Source of the DNA: Selaginella tamariscina
Lineage: Eukaryota; Streptophyta; Lycopodiopsida; Selaginellales; Selaginellaceae
DNA length: 64,000 nucleotides
Reading direction: 5' to 3'
Assembly: GCA_003024785.1 (NCBI GenBank)
Contig: PUQB01000187.1
Coordinates: 1 to 64,000 of the forward strand
This document shows positions 49,493 through 60,541 of the stretch, in pieces. Position 1 is the first letter of the stretch; the number at the start of each line of letters is the position of its first letter. Made by a program: the position numbers and the translations under genes. Below the pieces are notes generated by a model. The model was not told the DNA's origin, did not search any database, and worked only from the letters and a program-made list of their open reading frames with translations.

Positions 49493-50582
49493 AACACTCA
49501 CTCTTCACACGCGCCGCCACACGCACACACACACACTCATGCTTACACATACACACAACCCCACACACACACACAGACAACAATTGAGCTACTTACATGA
49601 GAAATGTGAAAGCGGAAGGGCAGAGTCCTTTGCCTTCAGCAAACGGAGGAGCAAACTGAAGCTTGGCATCGCGGTTCTCTTTGGAATGTCTCCGGCTCAA
49701 ACTGTATAGCCTCCATTTTGATGTGTGGGCGTAAAAAACTGAAGCTGGTTTTTCTTGCTGCAATATACACATATATATATTATATAAATTAGTATGTATA
49801 TTTTATGAAATTACCATAAGCTCAACCAGTACACGGTCCCTTGCAGGGCTGAGTAAACGTTCTACATTTGCTGTTATTACAATGTTCTTCACGTCCAGAG
49901 TTGAAACCATGTCCTCATTATCATCTATTGGCCTCGACTCATCTTCAATTCCCTGTGTGAGAATCACCACCTTCTCTGCATTCATATAAAGTTTGGGTGC
50001 GTGTGCGTGCGTGTGTGTGTGTGTGGTGTGAGAGAGAGAGAGAGAAGGGTTTTCTTACCTTGCATGGAAACTCCGGCACGTACCAAGTCAAGCTCATATA
50101 TGCAGAGCCTTTAACAAGTAAACGTCGTCAAAGAGGCCAACCATCCCATTCTGACGCACTTGGCCTATTCGGATGCATAATAACAACAGGCATTTTCGGC
50201 TATTTGGAACCTTAAGCTGCTTATGAAGTAGAAAGGTTTAAAGGCCACTTCCCTTCAATGCCTGCATGCGTGCGTGTGTGAAGCGTGTATACACATGCAT
50301 ATACACATATACGTACACAGTAAGACGTGTGGGGAAGGTAGAGTGACCACGTTCATTGTGCTATCAGTAAAGGTTTTGAAGGATGGCTTCTTGTTTTCTT
50401 TCTAAGACTGGTCGCTCTGGTTTATCCCATCTAGTCAGTGGTGGCCAACCATTGCCATGTCTATAGCTTCCTCCAAAGATGATACGAACTTAAGCTTGTT
50501 GTTCTCTGTTGTTGAGCAGCTTCTGCACAGTATATAATATGAAGGTCAACACACTACTCTCTCTCTCTCTCTCTTCACACAC

Positions 50583-50631
<49 letters not shown>

Positions 50632-53600
50632 ACATGCACACACACAAGACTTCCATGGAAATTATGTTTACGATGTGATTTTAATATACATTATCATATA
50701 CACTCATATGTTTGTGTATGTGTGAACATGTAGAAATAGATATGAGTGCTTGGCTTTTATTTAGCTTCCTATAACAAGTTTATTTTTTGAATAATAAATA
50801 CACTCATCTCTCTGCCTCTCTCTCTCTCTCTCTCCACATAGCAAACATGTACACACACATCCCATCTATAAGATGTGATTTAATATACATTATCATACAC
50901 ACACGCGTATGTTTATATGTGTGTTTGTGTGAACATGTAGAAATATTATAAGTGCTTGGTTTTGTTTAGCTTCCTATAGCAAGTTTATTTTTTATATACA
51001 TATATTTTGGTAAACACACTAATCTCTCTCTCTCTCTCTCTCCACACACATAGCAAACATGTACACACACATCCGATCTATAAGATGTGATTTTACTATA
51101 CATTATCATATGCACGCCTATGTTTATAGTGTGAGAACATGTAGAAATATATTTTTATGTTTAGCTTCCTATAGCAAGTTTTGCACATATAAAATATATA
51201 CATCAACACACACACACACACACACACCTTTCTCGGACAAGGAATAGAACTGCTTAAGCTTCCCTTGGAGGTGTGCTGTTCTTCTTCCAGGCTTTGAGGA
51301 TATTCCAGAAGAATCTTTACAACTTTCAAAAGAACCATTGCTTTCATTTTTGCTAGAACTTCTAATCCCCATTTCCATATCACGACGGCTTTCTAAAATG
51401 AATACAATGATTAATCATTTAATATTCACTAAACAAAGCTTACCTTTAATATCTTTAGACGTGTTTTTAAGCCCATATTTTGAAATACGTTCAGCAGTCT
51501 GTAAATCTCTTGCAATAACCAGCCCTAGATCGCCTTTCTGTATCGTACGGCCCCTTGGATACAGCCGTACAACCCGGGTATTGTTCTCAAGTAAGATGTC
51601 CAGGCCGATCAAATCACATGGTACTTAATACACAATCTCTGCAGCCTATTATAAACCTTAGAACCCTAAACCTAAACTTAAAACCTAAACCCTAATGCGT
51701 TTAAAACTTAAACCTTAACCCTAATGCGTTTTAAAACTTACCACTTCGAAGGACAGCTCCTCCTTATGAAAGCAAACAGGCATATAACAGGGAAAATCTT
51801 CTGCCGGAGACCATCGTAATACTCGGTCATCCAATGGTCTGGATTGGATTCCTTAGAAGTAATCCTGACCGGAAAAGATTGATGATAAATGTGGAAAATC
51901 CCTTAATGTGACAACTAATATTTTTAAAAAAGATTTATATATACATCTTATAATAAATTTATAAATATAACATCTTAATAAATCACTCCGCACACGCACA
52001 CGTACACATACACACCTGCGTGCGAGGATTGGAATCTTACAGCCTCTGGGCAGATAATCTCCACTCCAGCTTCGGCTTCATCCCATATAGCACTTATATA
52101 ATTCTCGGTCTTAACAGTTCTACAATAACTCTTATAGTTTGTCCACAGTGTCTATGTACTGAAGAGCCCTTGTTATTTGAGCTGTATCTTCTGCATCAAA
52201 ATCCTAGTAATAAAATCAATGATTAATATAAAAATACATGCAACTATGTAGTAGAAATGATTATGAAATAAACACACACACACACAACGCACACGTACAC
52301 ACCTTTGCACGTTCATCTGCCAGTAAGAAGAAAGCAGTTGCGTGGTGTGCACAAACACGGTCTAAATCTGACTCTCTTAGTGGAGTTCCTTCAATAACTC
52401 AACTTGGTTTCTATAATGTGTAAGCAGAGTCTTCATTTCATATCTGTTTAAAGCATTTAAAAAAATTTAATATATATACTAATTTATTGTGTGTGTGTGT
52501 GTGTGTAGTATCATATTTTGTACATACGATGGCTTGGAAGGAGACATGATAACCACCCGAATGGGGAATGCCGCCATATCTGCCAAACAAGTAACATACT
52601 TTCAGCATATACAAATATAATAAATATATATTATATCAAAGCTATGATATGTTTAATAAATAAATAATGTTTTTTATTAATAATATTTTAAGTATAATTA
52701 TTTGTTATTTACCTTTGTCATGGTTAGGATGATAAAATCCAAATAGGAAATGCCGTATGGTTTGAAACGATACATTCCCACTTACAACAACGAAATTCGT
52801 ACCTACCGCCTTCCGTACAGCGTAGTCTCCTCCGTACGGCCTGTAATATAATTTTTTTTTTTTTAAAATAAAATTAAAATGTTAATTAATTAATGTATTA
52901 AACCTGCGTGATGCAACTTGGAGAATTTTATTAATCTGCTGAGGGAGTATTAAAACGGCCGCAAGAATGACACCAAGCGTCACAAGACGCCCCAAACTCG
53001 ACTTCGGTGTAAAGTCACCATAACCAACTGTTGCAATCTAAATATTTTTAGAGTTAAATTATTAATAAAATAATAATTAATAATAACATACATTTAAATA
53101 CAAATTTTAAACTTTACCGTTACAACTATGAAATAAAATGCATCGTAAAAGTTAAAGCATCCTGACGGACCACAACCTTCTTCTTGTTTGGTTTTGTCTG
53201 ACGTAGCCCTGTATTCCACCCATTGTAGTAAACCAGCAGCAATAAAAACTACATATATACACATAAATATCATTTAATAAAAGATAAATATTATTAATGT
53301 TATTAATAATAGATATTACTAAATATTATTAACTACCTCCACCAAGGGTGTATACAGTCAAAAGAAATTTTGTTGGGCAATTGTACCACCAAATATACCG
53401 AAAGAAACAAGGAATGGCAGTATTCTACAAAAGATCACGTAAGAAACTCATTAACACACACGCGCACGCACACGCACCTCAAAGCCCGAACAACGAGTAG
53501 CATCTGGGGAATAGCACCATCCTTCTCAACTAATACTGACAATCAAAAATAATATATACGTTATGTATATACATGTGCGTGAGTGTGTGTGTGTGTACCT

Positions 53601-54375
53601 CCATAAGGATATTATTGATAATGTGCTTGCAAGATCCACGAATCCATTGAAAGAGAAAATATAATGCAAACGGACAGGAGCACTGAATATAAGTATGTAT
53701 GTAAGTGTGTGTGTGTGTGTGTCTACACACACATATATAATTGGTGTGTGTACCTATAAAGCTTTAAGATGAAATCTGCAGCGAAAAAAATGCCAAAGAT
53801 TCTCCGTAGTGTTAAAACCCAGTGGTGCTGCTCTCGTGTGTATCTAGAAAACATACCATTTTCTATAGTGGTGTATGTGTGTGTTTAAACGTATATACAT
53901 TATGTAATACTTACGTAGATCTCACGTAACAAATAACCGATACAACTGCTGCTACAAATTCCATCTGTAAGTGTTGAAAGTTTAATAACATTAATTAAGT
54001 TTAACACTGTAATATAAATTAATTTATATCTTACATATTGCAAAATATGACCCAGAGTTCCACTTCTTATTGCAGTTCTAACTTTGATAGTCAAAGGCAC
54101 GGTTCCATAGAGATATAAGTTATGATATCTGGCCAAAACATCCTGAAACAAAGCAAGACGTGTGTGTGTGTGCGTGTGTGTGACACATATATGTGTATAA
54201 GAATATACCTCAGTTGTATCAACTTTCTTTTCCTTGCCTTGGCCCTTGAGCCATATCATAGCTTGCACAAACAAATATTTAATTAAGCCTCTAACTCTTC
54301 CAAATGGAGAACTAGTCGTGGGAAGCTCTGTTTGTTTGCCTTCTTCTTCATTTTGTTCATTCTAAAACCAAATAA

Positions 54376-54412
<37 letters not shown>

Positions 54413-54604
54413 CACACGCACGCACGCACGCACACACACACGTACTGTTTCTTCAATAACGGGGGAACATTGTCCAGCAGGTGTGATTACGATTGTTCGA
54501 GCTCGAGAAAGAGATTTTGTTCCTGTAAGTGTGTTATTTGTACCCGTCGTCTTCAGAGCTGGAATTGTAACTCCGACCATTCTGCTCTCATTTTTCAACA
54601 TCAT
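48618..54604 (-). CDS. Slo/BK-type potassium channel with RCK domains, about 20 exons, several one-base frame breaks
   Basis: The ATG at 54604 opens exon 1 (54604-54446). Exons then run 54361-54209, 54142-54035, 53964-53915, 53843-53754, 53682-53599, 53535-53478, 53424-53337, 53248-53118, 53037-52904, 52840-52713, 52579-52528, 52410-52303 and 52203-52041, with about six more to 48618. Visible parts: S1 (EFVAAVVSVICYV), S2 (GIFFAADFILKLY), S3 (GFVDLASTLSII), an S4-like VVRALRILPF, S5 (VFIAAGLLQW), pore helix FYDAFYFIVVT, filter TVGYGD, S6 (LVTLGVILAAVLILPQQI), the post-S6 YGGDYAV linker and RCK1 NFVVVSGNVSF. RCK2 follows (PVVIMHPNRPS; EKVVILTQGIEDE), and the C-terminal GELFQALLTT...YVCTNP block matches Slo channels. 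It is a membrane K+ channel gated by voltage and/or intracellular ligand in this family. No calcium-bowl acidic cluster was identified. At least seven one-base breaks occur; splice phases support a missing base in several. Confidence 0.85.
49000..49600. repeat. ~115-bp minisatellite in the last channel intron, carrying copies of the splice donor
   Basis: About five degenerate units repeat the order CTCTCT run, CACACA run, ACTCACTCTTACA, a CTACTTACATGAGAAATGTG block and TGTCCATGCATGCATG. The last block recurs at 49079, 49193, 49305 and 49430. On the minus strand the CTACTTACATGAGAAATG block is the end of the penultimate channel exon (TTTCTCAT) plus its GTAAGT donor. The real donor is at 49596-49591 and look-alikes lie at 49052, 49278 and 49407. 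Confidence 0.75.
50553..51215. repeat. Three ~205-bp tandem copies in a channel intron
   Basis: Each copy has a CTCTCT/CACACA block, AACATGTACACACACA, TATAAGATGTGATTT, TACATTATCATA, GAACATGTAGAAATA (50724, 50931, 51134) and AGCTTCCTATA(A/G)CAAGTTT. The copies have diverged by substitutions and run-length changes. The array is intronic to the channel gene, and no splice site falls inside it. Confidence 0.75.
50596..50630. repeat. CAG trinucleotide microsatellite
   Basis: Eleven to twelve uninterrupted CAG units sit inside the first of the three ~205-bp copies and are absent from the other two. It is in an intron on the minus-strand gene (CTG in the transcript), not in a protein. Confidence 0.85.
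51655..51735. repeat. Telomere-like interstitial tract
   Basis: A run of degenerate CCCTAAA-related heptamers (ACCCTAAACCTAAACTTAAA, then AACCTAAACCCTAATGCG twice) lies in a channel intron just upstream of the exon starting at 51623. Plant-type telomere motif, too imperfect to be a recent telomere insertion. Confidence 0.6.
54379..54440. repeat. (GT)n/(AC)n microsatellite in channel intron 1
   Basis: About 16 GT units followed by CACACG/CACG repeats fill most of the short intron between channel exons 1 and 2 (54445-54362). Confidence 0.8.
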
Positions 54605-56141
54605 TACTGCAAAAACCAACGTATTAATAAATAATTATAATGAATTAACTCTATTTATAAATTAATTTTCAAACTATAATATTTATTGATATAAATCAAG
54701 AGATATAATAAGAGATATGAGATTAAACTTAATTGTGTAGTTACCGTGGATATCTCCTCATATTGTTGGACCTGAGAGCAAATGTGAAACTCAACTATTA
54801 AATAAATCAGTTTTTGTGCATATCTTCCAATATGTTTAATAAAAGAAGATTAACCCAGACAAACAGCTGTATGCAATCTCTCACGTGTATGTAAATCTCC
54901 CGACAATGCTTTCTATTTATAAGAATTCAATTGTCAAACTCAAAGGAAGGAAAATTTTACTTATTTAATGGGTATCCATTCGTTTAGTAAACCTCACTTG
55001 ATGTATGAATCGATAGAATTATGTTAATGCTATTTTATTAATATCATATACTATACATGGGGAGACAAATCAATCAATATAATGGCTGTTGTTATATATG
55101 CATGACACTTGTCATGTGAAATTGAATAAATTGTGGCATATACCGAATATTTTAGGCACCGGAGGCACATCAAACCTATGAGTCACATGAAATGAACAGT
55201 TAAAATATATATTAAAATAAAAATTAGAGCTTGTCCCGCAGGAAGAATATGCTTGTAAAATAGTGCATATTCTCAATTCAAACTCAGCATATTCTTTTTC
55301 AGATTTAGCATATTCCAACGCGTGTTATTCTTTAATTAACCTTAATCGTATTGTTTAAGCAAGAATTAAGAATTTTTATTTAACTAATGTGCACACCCTC
55401 CTAGCGTGTTTGTATACGTGCATGTTTTAGGCTTATGAACGATTCAGATCTGCCATGCGCAATCCAAAATATTAATATCTACTAACTATTTCTAAATATG
55501 CAAAAAAAGGTGTAGCTTTTTAAATATTATATTAAATATATTAGATTATATATAACATAATTAAAATCTAAAATTAAATTTATAAATTCGAATTTTTTAA
55601 ATTTTACTTGTCAATTTAAATATTAAAATTAATATATATTAATATTTATAAACTTACCTTAATAAATCCACTATGTTCTTATTATTTTGCTTTTAACCTA
55701 ATTTATTTTTATCCTAATATAATAATACCATATGGTGTTCTATTTTAAACTACCAAAAGCATATTTAAATTAGATAATATAAAGATTCTTTAAAAATTTA
55801 TTTTAAAATCTTATAAAAAGATTAACATTTAATAATTTTTAGTTAAGTAGTAAATTTATTTGTTTATTAGCCTTCTAAACTTTATTATTAATAGTAAATT
55901 AAAATATATTTACTACATTTGTATAAGAATATCATAGTAAAATTTAATTCTTACATTTGAGATTATTTTAATTCAAGGTTATGTTAAGGTTTATTTTGTA
56001 ATATTTGGATAATACCAAACACAGTTTTCAATGCAAGTAAAGTGTTATTCTAAAGGTTAGTGTGAAGGCAAATATAACATCGTATTTAATGACACCGTAA
56101 TTCAACTTAAGAAAATAAAAAAACAATTAAATTAAATTAAC
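54605..56141. other. Channel leader region and AT-rich intergenic DNA
   Basis: The channel gene's 5' untranslated exon and promoter should lie here; a minus-strand donor-like GGTAAC near 54742 is a candidate. The rest (54790-56100) is AT-rich with no convincing gene. The 68-codon minus frame at 55112-55318 lacks any recognisable features and is not called. Confidence 0.5.
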
Positions 56142-56339
56142 ATGCAGTCGCGCAAATGGTTAGCATTGTTTACGGGAATACTGGTTCTTGCTACGTTTGT
56201 GAACGAGAACTTCTTTAGTAAAGTCATCACATTTGTGCCTGAAGTATTCAGGAACATTTCAAAGGTCTGTTGGGAGTTTTTTCAAAAGGCTTCATCGGGT
56301 TATCTTCCTGGTGAAAGAGGCCAATTGGACGTCAATTAA
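56142..56339 (+). CDS. Possible 65-aa single-pass membrane protein
   Basis: Small ORF starting MQSRKWLALFTGILVLATFV, a basic N-terminus followed by one hydrophobic helix. A soluble tail with aromatic residues follows (FFSKVITFVPEVF). It is less AT-rich than its surroundings, which suggests coding, but I recognise no family. It lies 260 bp upstream of COX15 on the same strand and could be an independent small gene or part of an unseen transcript. Confidence 0.35.
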   Translation: MQSRKWLALFTGILVLATFVNENFFSKVITFVPEVFRNISKVCWEFFQKASSGYLPGERGQLDVN

Positions 56340-56598
56340 GTCCAACATCACAATGTAAATGTTTAATTTATAATTATTAAACATCTTTAATAATGCACAT
56401 TTAAATTACAACATCAAGTTATATTACTTATAAAAATTTGTATTCTTTCTTATAATGTTTCCGTATTACATTAAATTGATCTTAGTCTCAACCAGTTGTA
56501 AGATTTCGGTATATTCCCTAGTAATACTTAAGGGTAACTTAAACCACAAGGAAGCCGCATTTTGTAAATAGGGTTTTACTCTGTTTCTTTCGGGGAGA

Positions 56599-59060
56599 AT
56601 GCTGCGCCGGTGCGGAGAAAGGCTGTTCAAATCCGTCGTCGAGAGAAATCTTACTCGCCGCTGTAATTCGCCTCTTCATGGAAGCGCGATTTCTTCTGAA
56701 GCCGCATCGAAGGTATCCGTGTGTGCGCTCGATGCAAATGTATGTGCGCGCGTGTGTTTTCCCCCAAAAGAGGTTCTTTTTCTCTCATATTTCTGTCTGG
56801 GGTAGCACATGCGAGCTATTTTCCCCAAAACTTCGATTTTGAATTGTTTCTTTGTCTTTTGGTTTGTTTTCTAGGGTATCGTGAGCAGCGGATTGCTAAA
56901 GCCTCGATTTTTCCCGCGGGCGACACCTTACAAGGTATGAGAAGCTGAATGCGACTTAGATCACTATAAAAGTAGTACCTTTACTGCTTAGATCGCGATC
57001 GCTTACATAGTTACTATGCCGATTCTTTAGATATTTCAAAGCAACCGACATTCCGTATGTATATATATCTAATCATGTATGTCGCCGAGGATATCTTTAA
57101 CATGCACTTTTAGATGTATAAATGTTTGTTGATGTTGTTTTTAGGTGTCCGGATTCGCTTTCTCAACTGCTGCAGCGACAGTGGGGCCAGCGGAAGCACT
57201 CGTTAGGGGCGGTAGTGTTGCTCAGAAGCAAGTGTCGAGGTGGCCTATCGTATGCTGCGGTGTTCGGCATGGTGGTTCTCGGCGGTATGAACGGCTAACA
57301 AGATCGGGACTTTCCATGACCGACTGGAAGTTCACCGCGAGTTACCACCTCTGAGTGCCGAAGGCTGGGAACGAGAATTCGACAAGTACAAGCAGTCACC
57401 TGAGTACAAAACGTAAAGTGTGTGTGTGTGTTAGTATTAGTCTAAACGCTGAAAAATATTGTAAATGGTATATGCTTATTGTGTTGTGCAGAGCTCACAA
57501 GGGGATGACTCTTGAGGAGTTCAAGTTCATATACTGGATGGAGTATGCACACCGTATGGCTGGCCGAGTACTTGGTCTCGTGTTTGTAGCTCCCTATTTG
57601 TACTTCTCTTGGAAAGGATACTTGAGCAACAAACTCATATTTCGACTCACTTTGCTTGCTGGGTTTGGTGTTGGGCAAGGATTAATCGGGTGGTGGATGG
57701 TCAAAAGTGGCCTCGAGGTACGTACAGAATGAGTTTAAACATCCAATATGTATCTGTAGATACAGATAGAGCCTCTGTACACGCACGCACACGCACACGC
57801 ACACGCATATACACACACACACATACATACATATGTCTATATGTGAGTGCGTTGTGTGTGTGTGTGTGTGTGTATGTATGCATTACGCACGCATAAAGCG
57901 CAAAGCCCAATAATAATTAATGATTTGTATGTTTTCAGGAGCCGGCTGAGGAAACTGTGCGTGCCAGAGTGAGCCCATATCGTCTTGCAACACACTTGTC
58001 TATGGCTTTTTTCATCTATTCAAGTCTCCTTTGGAATGCACTCTCGGTGTCTTCTCCCGAGCCACTCTCTCAGCATTTACCCGCACAAGTTCTTGAAGCC
58101 TGCAGGTATGCCCAAACTTCATATATTCACACTCACGCATATATACACATCTACATACTGATAAGCATTACAACTTATCAAATAGGAAAGTGAGATGGGG
58201 TGTTCTCCCTCTGGCTGGTTTGGTCGGGCTGACTGCCTTGTCCGGTGCATTTGTCGCAGGAAACGACGCTGTAAGTGTGTTTGTGTGTGTTTTACTTCAA
58301 ACAAATACTGAAACTCAATATTAAACATAATCAAAGAGTGCTGTGTAAACCCAGTTAACTAAAGAAGTGGCATGGATAATGCGATTGATTATGAGATCTT
58401 ATTACAGGGACGTGCATACAATACGTTTCCGAAGATGGGAGATGACTGGATACCAGACGAAATTCTTGAGCTGAAACCTGTGTTACGGAACTTCTTCGAG
58501 AACACTGCAACCGTACAAGTACGCTAATCCACAGAAGAACACGATTAGTTTAGTACTTATACGGAGTGCATTTGTTTGTAGTTTGATCACCGCGTTCTTG
58601 CTACTACTACGCTTCTTAGCGTTGGGGCTCTCTGGCTGGCTGCAAGAAAGTTGCCTCTGCCCCCGAAGACTAGCAAGCTGCTTACTGGAGCCGTTCACAT
58701 GTCAATTCTACAGGTACCAAGGATATGGATGTTAAACTTTAGTTTATACGTGTGTGTGTGTGTGGAGAGAGAGAGAGATCAACTTTTTCATGTCTCTTCT
58801 TGTTATTTAACTTGGTGTTAGATATATTGTTTGTTACACATAAGAATAACTATATCATATGTTATATTAATGTTTTATGGCAGGTCTCACTCGGAATCTA
58901 CGCGTTGCTGTCCTATGTGCCTCCTGAAGCTGGTGTTGCTCATCAAGCTGGAGCTCTAACGCTGTTTACCATCATGCTGGCTCTGGTACACAGTCTCAGG
59001 AAGCCTTCCACTCTCCCCACGCAAACCACAAGGCTTATGAGCCGCCTGAAGACTCAGTAG
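56599..59060 (+). CDS. COX15: COX15, mitochondrial heme A synthase, nine exons
   Basis: Oxidises the C8 methyl of heme O to give heme A for cytochrome c oxidase, in the mitochondrial inner membrane. Exons: 56599-56712, 56875-56934, 57145-57412, 57492-57717, 57939-58105, 58186-58270, 58408-58518, 58582-58713 and 58884-59060, all GT-AG. The first ~55 residues form an Arg/Ser-rich mitochondrial presequence. Family landmarks are RLTRSGLSMTDWKF, YWMEYAHRMAGR, GQGLIGWWMVKSGLE, RVSPYRLATHLS, LSGAFVAGNDAG, AYNTFPKMGDDWIPDE, RNFFENTATVQFDHR and YVPPEAGVAHQAGALTL, with the four haem-ligand histidines present. Exon 3 contains one extra C near 57244 and single-base losses near 57291 and 57337. The exon is one base short of what the flanking splice phases require. 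The total would be about 445 aa, normal for plants. Confidence 0.93.
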
Positions 59061-59163
59061 CCTTTTTTGCCCTTTCCACCTTTTGCCCTTTTTTTCTACA
59101 AGAATTTTGCAGTATTTTGACCTCTTTTATCTATGGAGAAGTCCCGTTGCCTTCTGTTCGAGG

Positions 59164-59220
<57 letters not shown>

Positions 59221-59847
59221 TGTGTGTGTGTGGATATAATGTTGTAGGTAATGTTCATGTGTAAACACATATGAATGTATTGGAAATATAAGTATAGCAT
59301 TCTATTTGAATACATTATATATCCAATATATGTGTGTGCGTGCGTAAATTTACATGTGTATCTCTGTTGGCATTATTCGTGTATATACGTATGCAACTTA
59401 GTATTGTTGATGCAGAGGAGGGATGAAGATATATCAATATAATACTCGTATAAATATAATAAATAATGTGTGGAAAATAGATTTTTGTCTTTTTCAAACT
59501 ATATATTGAGTCAATAAAGAATGCATTATAGTAAGGAAAATATAAAATATCCATGGAAAGGAGCAGCTATTAAACCACAAGCTTCCAAAGCGGAATCATA
59601 TTTCATAGTGGTGTGTGCACTTTATTTCGATAAAAGAAATTTTTTCTGATCACCAGCAAGCTTCACATCCGTCCAAATCAAAGATTCCTTTTAACGGCAG
59701 GAATATTCTACGCACGACACCGTCCAATCATCATTGGCCGCTGACGTGGGGCTTGTTGACTGGTTGTGTACAAAGACGCGGGAAACCTGTATATGGACGT
59801 CATTTGCCCATAATTAGTGGGGGACAAGTCTTAATTAACCCTGATTG
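59061..59847. other. COX15 3' region and intergenic DNA
   Basis: Contains a T-rich COX15 3' UTR, a (CT)n(AT)n microsatellite at about 59167-59220 and AT-rich DNA without genes. From ~59690 base composition becomes balanced and includes GTCCAATCATCATTGG (two CCAAT-type boxes) and GCTGACGTGG (ACGT core), consistent with the promoter of the next gene. Confidence 0.5.
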
Positions 59848-59856
59848 TATATAAAT
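59848..59856 (+). promoter_or_regulatory. TATA box of the TTM transcript
   Basis: TATATAAAT, followed about 30 bases later by a GC-richer leader. It is preceded by CCAAT and ACGT-core motifs at 59725-59750. This places transcription start near 59880-59890. Confidence 0.5.
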
Positions 59857-59879
59857 GAATGTGTGAGAGAGATTGAATG

Positions 59880-60541
59880 CACTTACTCCGTTAGGGCTCC
59901 TGGATCGGGACACCTTAGGCGCTCTCCTGGATTCAGGCGGTCATCCCAAGCGCTGTTCTTCAAGGTGCACGAAATCTGTGCTCTTTGTGATAGATTCATG
60001 GAAGATTTTAGGCGGCTCGCACAAGAATCGATCGAGCTCCATGATCGGCGTTGCAACGGCGCGATCAGATGTGGCACATGTTCTTAGGGCATAAGCCGCA
60101 GCCTCGGCGCCGATCAAGTTCGTATTTTGAGATTTCGCATTGATCTGGCAAGCATTTCGTCGTCCGTGAGGCGGCGGGGAAAATCTCAGCTACTGGAGAA
60201 GGGGCTTTCTCAAGCCTTTCTTAAGGTATTGTTCTCTTTATTAGCTTAGAAAGGGGAAATTTTGATCATTTAAGGTAAGGAATGTTCTTTTTCAGGTAAA
60301 GAAACGGGAAAAGGAGTTCCGCACTGAGGTAGGACGGTACCGGTTTCTGTTGCGGAAAATATCTTATTTTATTTGGTCGTTTCTTTAGGTAGCTAAGGAA
60401 AAAATAGACCAGAATGGAGAGAGTCGGTCCTTGCAAGATTGTCTACAATTTGCTGTCGATTTCGTTGAAAAACGCCCTCTTTAATCAGCCGTTAGACTGT
60501 GACAGATAGCACACGGAGAATCGAGCGCGGCCTGGGATTGA
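59880..60541 (+). other. Spliced leader of TTM containing an upstream reading frame
   Basis: Two short introns are predicted here (60226-60295 and 60329-60388), with good donors (AAG/GTATTG, GAG/GTAGGA) and acceptors (TTTTTCAG, TTCTTTAG). Joining the exons gives a continuous frame of ~80 codons from about 60095, with LASISSSVRRRGKSQLLEKG, then KKREKEFRTE, then ESRSLQDCLQFAVDF, ending at TAA 60482-60484, 57 bases before the TTM ATG. No in-frame ATG is visible unless one base is missing near 60130. I do not recognise the peptide. It is either a long 5' UTR with an upstream ORF or a small overlooked gene. Confidence 0.4.

Noticed and set aside
48618..54604. CASTOR/POLLUX-type nuclear ion channel
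   Set aside because: My first guess for a plant RCK-like channel. The TVGYGD filter, the voltage-sensor-like S1-S4, the post-S6 YGGDYAV linker and the GELF...YVCTNP C-terminus fit Slo channels instead.
54332..54665. Overlapping plus-strand ORFs of 95-100 codons
   Set aside because: Antisense of channel exon 1 and the (GT)n intron. The minus strand has the spliced channel reading frame.
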